DNA of 7,122 nt from an uncultured Pseudomonadota bacterium. Its GTDB lineage: Bacteria; Pseudomonadota; Gammaproteobacteria; Burkholderiales; Nitrosomonadaceae. Below, one piece after another: positions 5,294 through 7,122 of the stretch. The position numbers and the translations under genes were made by a program. The stretch's first letter is position 1. Every line of letters starts with the position of its first letter. The notes under the pieces were generated by a model. That model did not search any database. It saw only the letters and a list, made by a program, of their open reading frames with translations, and had not been told where the DNA came from. The DNA is taken from NCBI GenBank assembly GCA_903957805.1, contig CAJBQQ010000075.1, positions 1 through 7,122 of the forward strand, written 5' to 3'.

Positions 5294-6529
5294 GTGAAAA
5301 CCAAAAGCAATAGACATCGCACTTCTCCAATTCCAGATTCTATCACCAAAATTGGCGGCGGATATCCAGATAAACTTGTAATTTTACAGTCTTCGGCATC
5401 CCCCTTTTGGTGGGTGCGCTATTACACCCAGAAGAAAATCCTAAAGAAAAGTACAAAAACAATTAATAAGTTTGAGGCGATCAAATTCGCCAAGACTTTT
5501 TATGAAGACACTCTATTAAGAGAACGCAACCTTCTCCCAATCAGCGCTAGTCCCACATTTGAACGGTGCGCTAATGAACTGATAATCGAACAGGAAAGAT
5601 TGATCGAACGAGGGGAGCGAAGTTCTAGACTAAATGTCGATGATAAGCAGAAGTTGTCAGCAGATATTCTTCCATATTTCCGTGGATTTGATATCCGAAA
5701 TATCACCTATAAACACATTGATAACTACATCGCCACACTTTCCGCCCGAAATCTCAAACCCCCCTCCTTAAAAAAGCACAGCATACTAATTCATAAAATA
5801 TTTATGCTGGCGCAACGTGATGGTCTAGTTGACCGCGTGCCAACTATGCCCCGCTTTAAACAGAAAGATTCGCCAAGAGGATGGTTTAATACTGATGAAT
5901 ACAAGCATTTAAGGAAAGTTACCGTCGCAGCAATAGCGGATAAGGTCATTGTCCGCTCCCACCTTATTACCAATGAAATGCGTTTTCTAATAACCTTTGT
6001 TGTTAATTCGTTTCTCAGACCCAGTGACGTCAAGAACCTCAAAAATAAAAGCATTCAAATTGTTGAGAAGGCAGACCAGAGATACCTACGAATCCAACCA
6101 GAGTCATCAAAGACCATCAATACTCCGATAGTAACGATGGAAGATGCTATTGGTATCTATAGAGATCTGTTAGCACTCCACAAGACTAATGACAGTCCGA
6201 CGGGTCCAGACGATTATGTATTTTTCCCAAATATACCGAATCGTGACTTCGCTTTACAGACTATGAGACGCCAGTTCGAGTGGATTCTAGATAAAGCAGG
6301 ACTGAAAACCGCACCCGGAGGCGAACCTAGGACACTCTATTCACTTAGACACACAGCAATTATGTTCCGACTAACTAAGGGTGGTCATATTGATTTATTG
6401 ACCCTAGCAAGGAACGCCCGGACCAGTGTATCAATGATAGAACGGTTCTATGCTAGACCTTTATCTGGTGAAATGAACGTAGAGATGATCCAGAGCAAGC
6501 GAATTACACCCATAAAACCAAGCGTCTAG
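5294..6529 (+). CDS. Tyrosine recombinase/integrase of a tRNA-associated genomic island
   Basis: A 411-residue site-specific recombinase. The N-terminal part (about 1-75) is basic and probably contacts arm-type sites. A SAM-like core-binding domain follows (about 85-185), and then the catalytic domain (about 195-390). Catalytic residues visible are Arg242 in FLRPSD (box I), possibly Lys273 in the ESSKT stretch, Arg352 in YSLRHT (box II) and Tyr386 in IERFYAR, the nucleophile. Tyr349 stands where many integrases have the first His of H-x-x-R, a substitution I recall from related integrases. The start is GTG at 5294: a TGA at 5267-5269 closes the frame upstream, and the next internal Met is at residue 171. 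No Shine-Dalgarno sequence is visible. Codon use and base composition are A+T-richer than in the core genes to the left, which fits acquired DNA. It reads away from tRNA-Arg(CCG), its likely target. Confidence 0.93.
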   Translation: MKTKSNRHRTSPIPDSITKIGGGYPDKLVILQSSASPFWWVRYYTQKKILKKSTKTINKFEAIKFAKTFYEDTLLRERNLLPISASPTFERCANELIIEQERLIERGERSSRLNVDDKQKLSADILPYFRGFDIRNITYKHIDNYIATLSARNLKPPSLKKHSILIHKIFMLAQRDGLVDRVPTMPRFKQKDSPRGWFNTDEYKHLRKVTVAAIADKVIVRSHLITNEMRFLITFVVNSFLRPSDVKNLKNKSIQIVEKADQRYLRIQPESSKTINTPIVTMEDAIGIYRDLLALHKTNDSPTGPDDYVFFPNIPNRDFALQTMRRQFEWILDKAGLKTAPGGEPRTLYSLRHTAIMFRLTKGGHIDLLTLARNARTSVSMIERFYARPLSGEMNVEMIQSKRITPIKPSV

Positions 6530-6560
6530 AAACCTAGATCTGCTGATCTAACTCCCCGTA

Positions 6561-6578
6561 CACCCAGCGCACCCAGCG
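6561..6578 (+). repeat. Short tandem repeat, two copies of CACCCAGCG
   Basis: Two perfect 9-bp copies lie head to tail 31 bp after the integrase stop and are followed by a partial CA. They are G+C-rich inside A+T-rich DNA. The function is unknown; replication slippage or a protein-binding site are both possible. Confidence 0.7.
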
Positions 6579-6683
6579 CACATCAATCGTATCAAGGCAT
6601 CTCAGATTTAGTTATATACGGCGTCATTTTCCCCTCTTCTGGTTGGGATTTGACTCATAAAGTAACTGAAAAAAGTTGTCTTT

Positions 6684-6720
6684 ATTTCGTAATAAATCCT
6701 TCATCATTTTGTAATAAACC
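6684..6720 (+). repeat. Pair of imperfect direct repeats, 15 bp, period 22 bp
   Basis: ATTTCGTAATAAATC (6684-6698) and ATTTTGTAATAAACC (6706-6720) differ at two positions and share GTAATAAA. The period of 22 bp is about two helical turns, so a protein could bind both on one face of the DNA. The first copy also lies in a small dyad, TTTATT/AATAAA (6681-6696). The pair is in the A+T-rich leader of the gene at 6794, so it might be an operator or an integrase arm-site pair. Chance is a real alternative in such A+T-rich sequence. Confidence 0.45.
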
Positions 6721-6793
6721 AAGAGTTAAATAACATATATAAATTTCTTATATTGTTCCTATGTCGACGACGACGCAGAACTGACCCACTTAA

Positions 6794-7122
6794 ATGCCAA
6801 ATTATTATCTGAAACTTTATATAGTTAATCCACATCTTTTTGGATCAAGGGAGGTTATCGACCAGCACTTCCGCGCAGGATTCCCCGGCAAAGAATACCT
6901 TCATTATGAGTCCGTTTATTTACTCAACCTTTGTGATAACCGTGACCAGAGGTTGTATAGAGTCGCACTAAAAACGTGCTCGGAGTCTCTGCCGTTTTTA
7001 CTTCAAAACGGAATTTTTTATAAGTACTCTGAAATCCAGGAGATGATTACTAATGGAGAGTTCCAGAAAATAACTGGGGGAGCAACCTCGGTCGATCTGG
7101 GTCACATATTTCAGAATATGAG
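6794..7122 (+). CDS. Unrecognised protein, first cargo gene of the island (3' partial)
   Basis: An open frame begins at ATG 6794, directly after an in-frame TAA (6791-6793), and stays open for 109 codons to the window edge. The product begins MPNYYLKLYIVNPHLFGSRE, rich in aromatic residues, and continues without any signal peptide or membrane segment, so this part appears soluble and cytosolic. There are three Cys-free stretches and only two cysteines (47 and 62), with no metal-binding pattern, Walker motif or helix-turn-helix that I can identify. The amino-acid mix (balanced charges, many aromatic and hydrophobic residues) looks like a real folded protein. No Shine-Dalgarno sequence precedes the ATG, which leaves the start a little uncertain. 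It reads in the same direction as the integrase, 264 bp after it. Position suggests cargo of the element; I do not recognise the family and assign no function. Confidence 0.65.
   Translation, partial: MPNYYLKLYIVNPHLFGSREVIDQHFRAGFPGKEYLHYESVYLLNLCDNRDQRLYRVALKTCSESLPFLLQNGIFYKYSEIQEMITNGEFQKITGGATSVDLGHIFQNM

Noticed and set aside
6535..6550. Inverted repeat TAGATC/GATCTA right after the integrase stop, as a terminator
   Set aside because: The stem is only 6 bp, A+T-rich and lacks a following T-tract.
6761..6784. A 7-codon frame (MSTTTQN) just upstream of the cargo gene, which could be a leader peptide
   Set aside because: It has no ribosome binding site, no run of regulatory codons and no attenuator-like hairpin; most likely chance.
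6530..7122. Possible CRISPR array or insertion sequence in the island part
   Set aside because: Only a two-copy 9-bp tandem repeat and one pair of short imperfect repeats are present; there are no regularly spaced repeats, terminal inverted repeats or transposase.

Overview
The window looks like a piece of a gammaproteobacterial chromosome. The left part (about 1-5210) is an ordinary core region of moderate G+C. It holds a split glycine-cleavage P-protein subunit (GcvPB), a PfkB-family kinase, a SlyB/Pcp-like lipoprotein, a PlsC-type acyltransferase, a symmetrical Ap4A hydrolase (ApaH), a membrane-anchored cytochrome c5 and tRNA-Arg(CCG). This mix is typical of gammaproteobacteria, perhaps a sulfur-oxidising Chromatiales-like lineage. 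That placement is inferred from gene content alone and is tentative.

Layout: gcvPB (5' end cut off by the window edge) ends at 1018. A 336-bp gap follows, whose right end carries an extended -10 promoter. Next come pfkB-like kinase (1355-2290), glycine-zipper lipoprotein (2300-2761) and plsC-like acyltransferase (2803-3603), all on + and tightly spaced, so probably one operon. apaH (4351-3524, -) converges on plsC and the two coding regions overlap by 80 bp. An intrinsic terminator on the - strand (4385-4413) separates apaH from the cytochrome c5 gene (4980-4441, -). The tRNA-Arg gene follows at 5134-5210 on +.

Right of the tRNA 3' end the DNA becomes visibly A+T-richer. An integrase of the tyrosine recombinase family (5294-6529) starts 83 bp after the tRNA CCA and reads away from it. 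This is the usual left end of a tRNA-integrated genomic island or prophage-like element. A perfect 12-bp inverted repeat (5253-5282) lies between the tRNA and the integrase start. The first cargo gene begins at 6794 and runs off the window; I do not recognise its product. The other attachment site and most cargo would lie to the right, outside the window.

The core genes are housekeeping functions: one-carbon/glycine metabolism, nucleoside or sugar phosphorylation, envelope lipid and lipoprotein synthesis, alarmone hydrolysis and electron transfer. The new biology, if any, is most likely in the island: the integrase control region and the unrecognised gene at the right edge.
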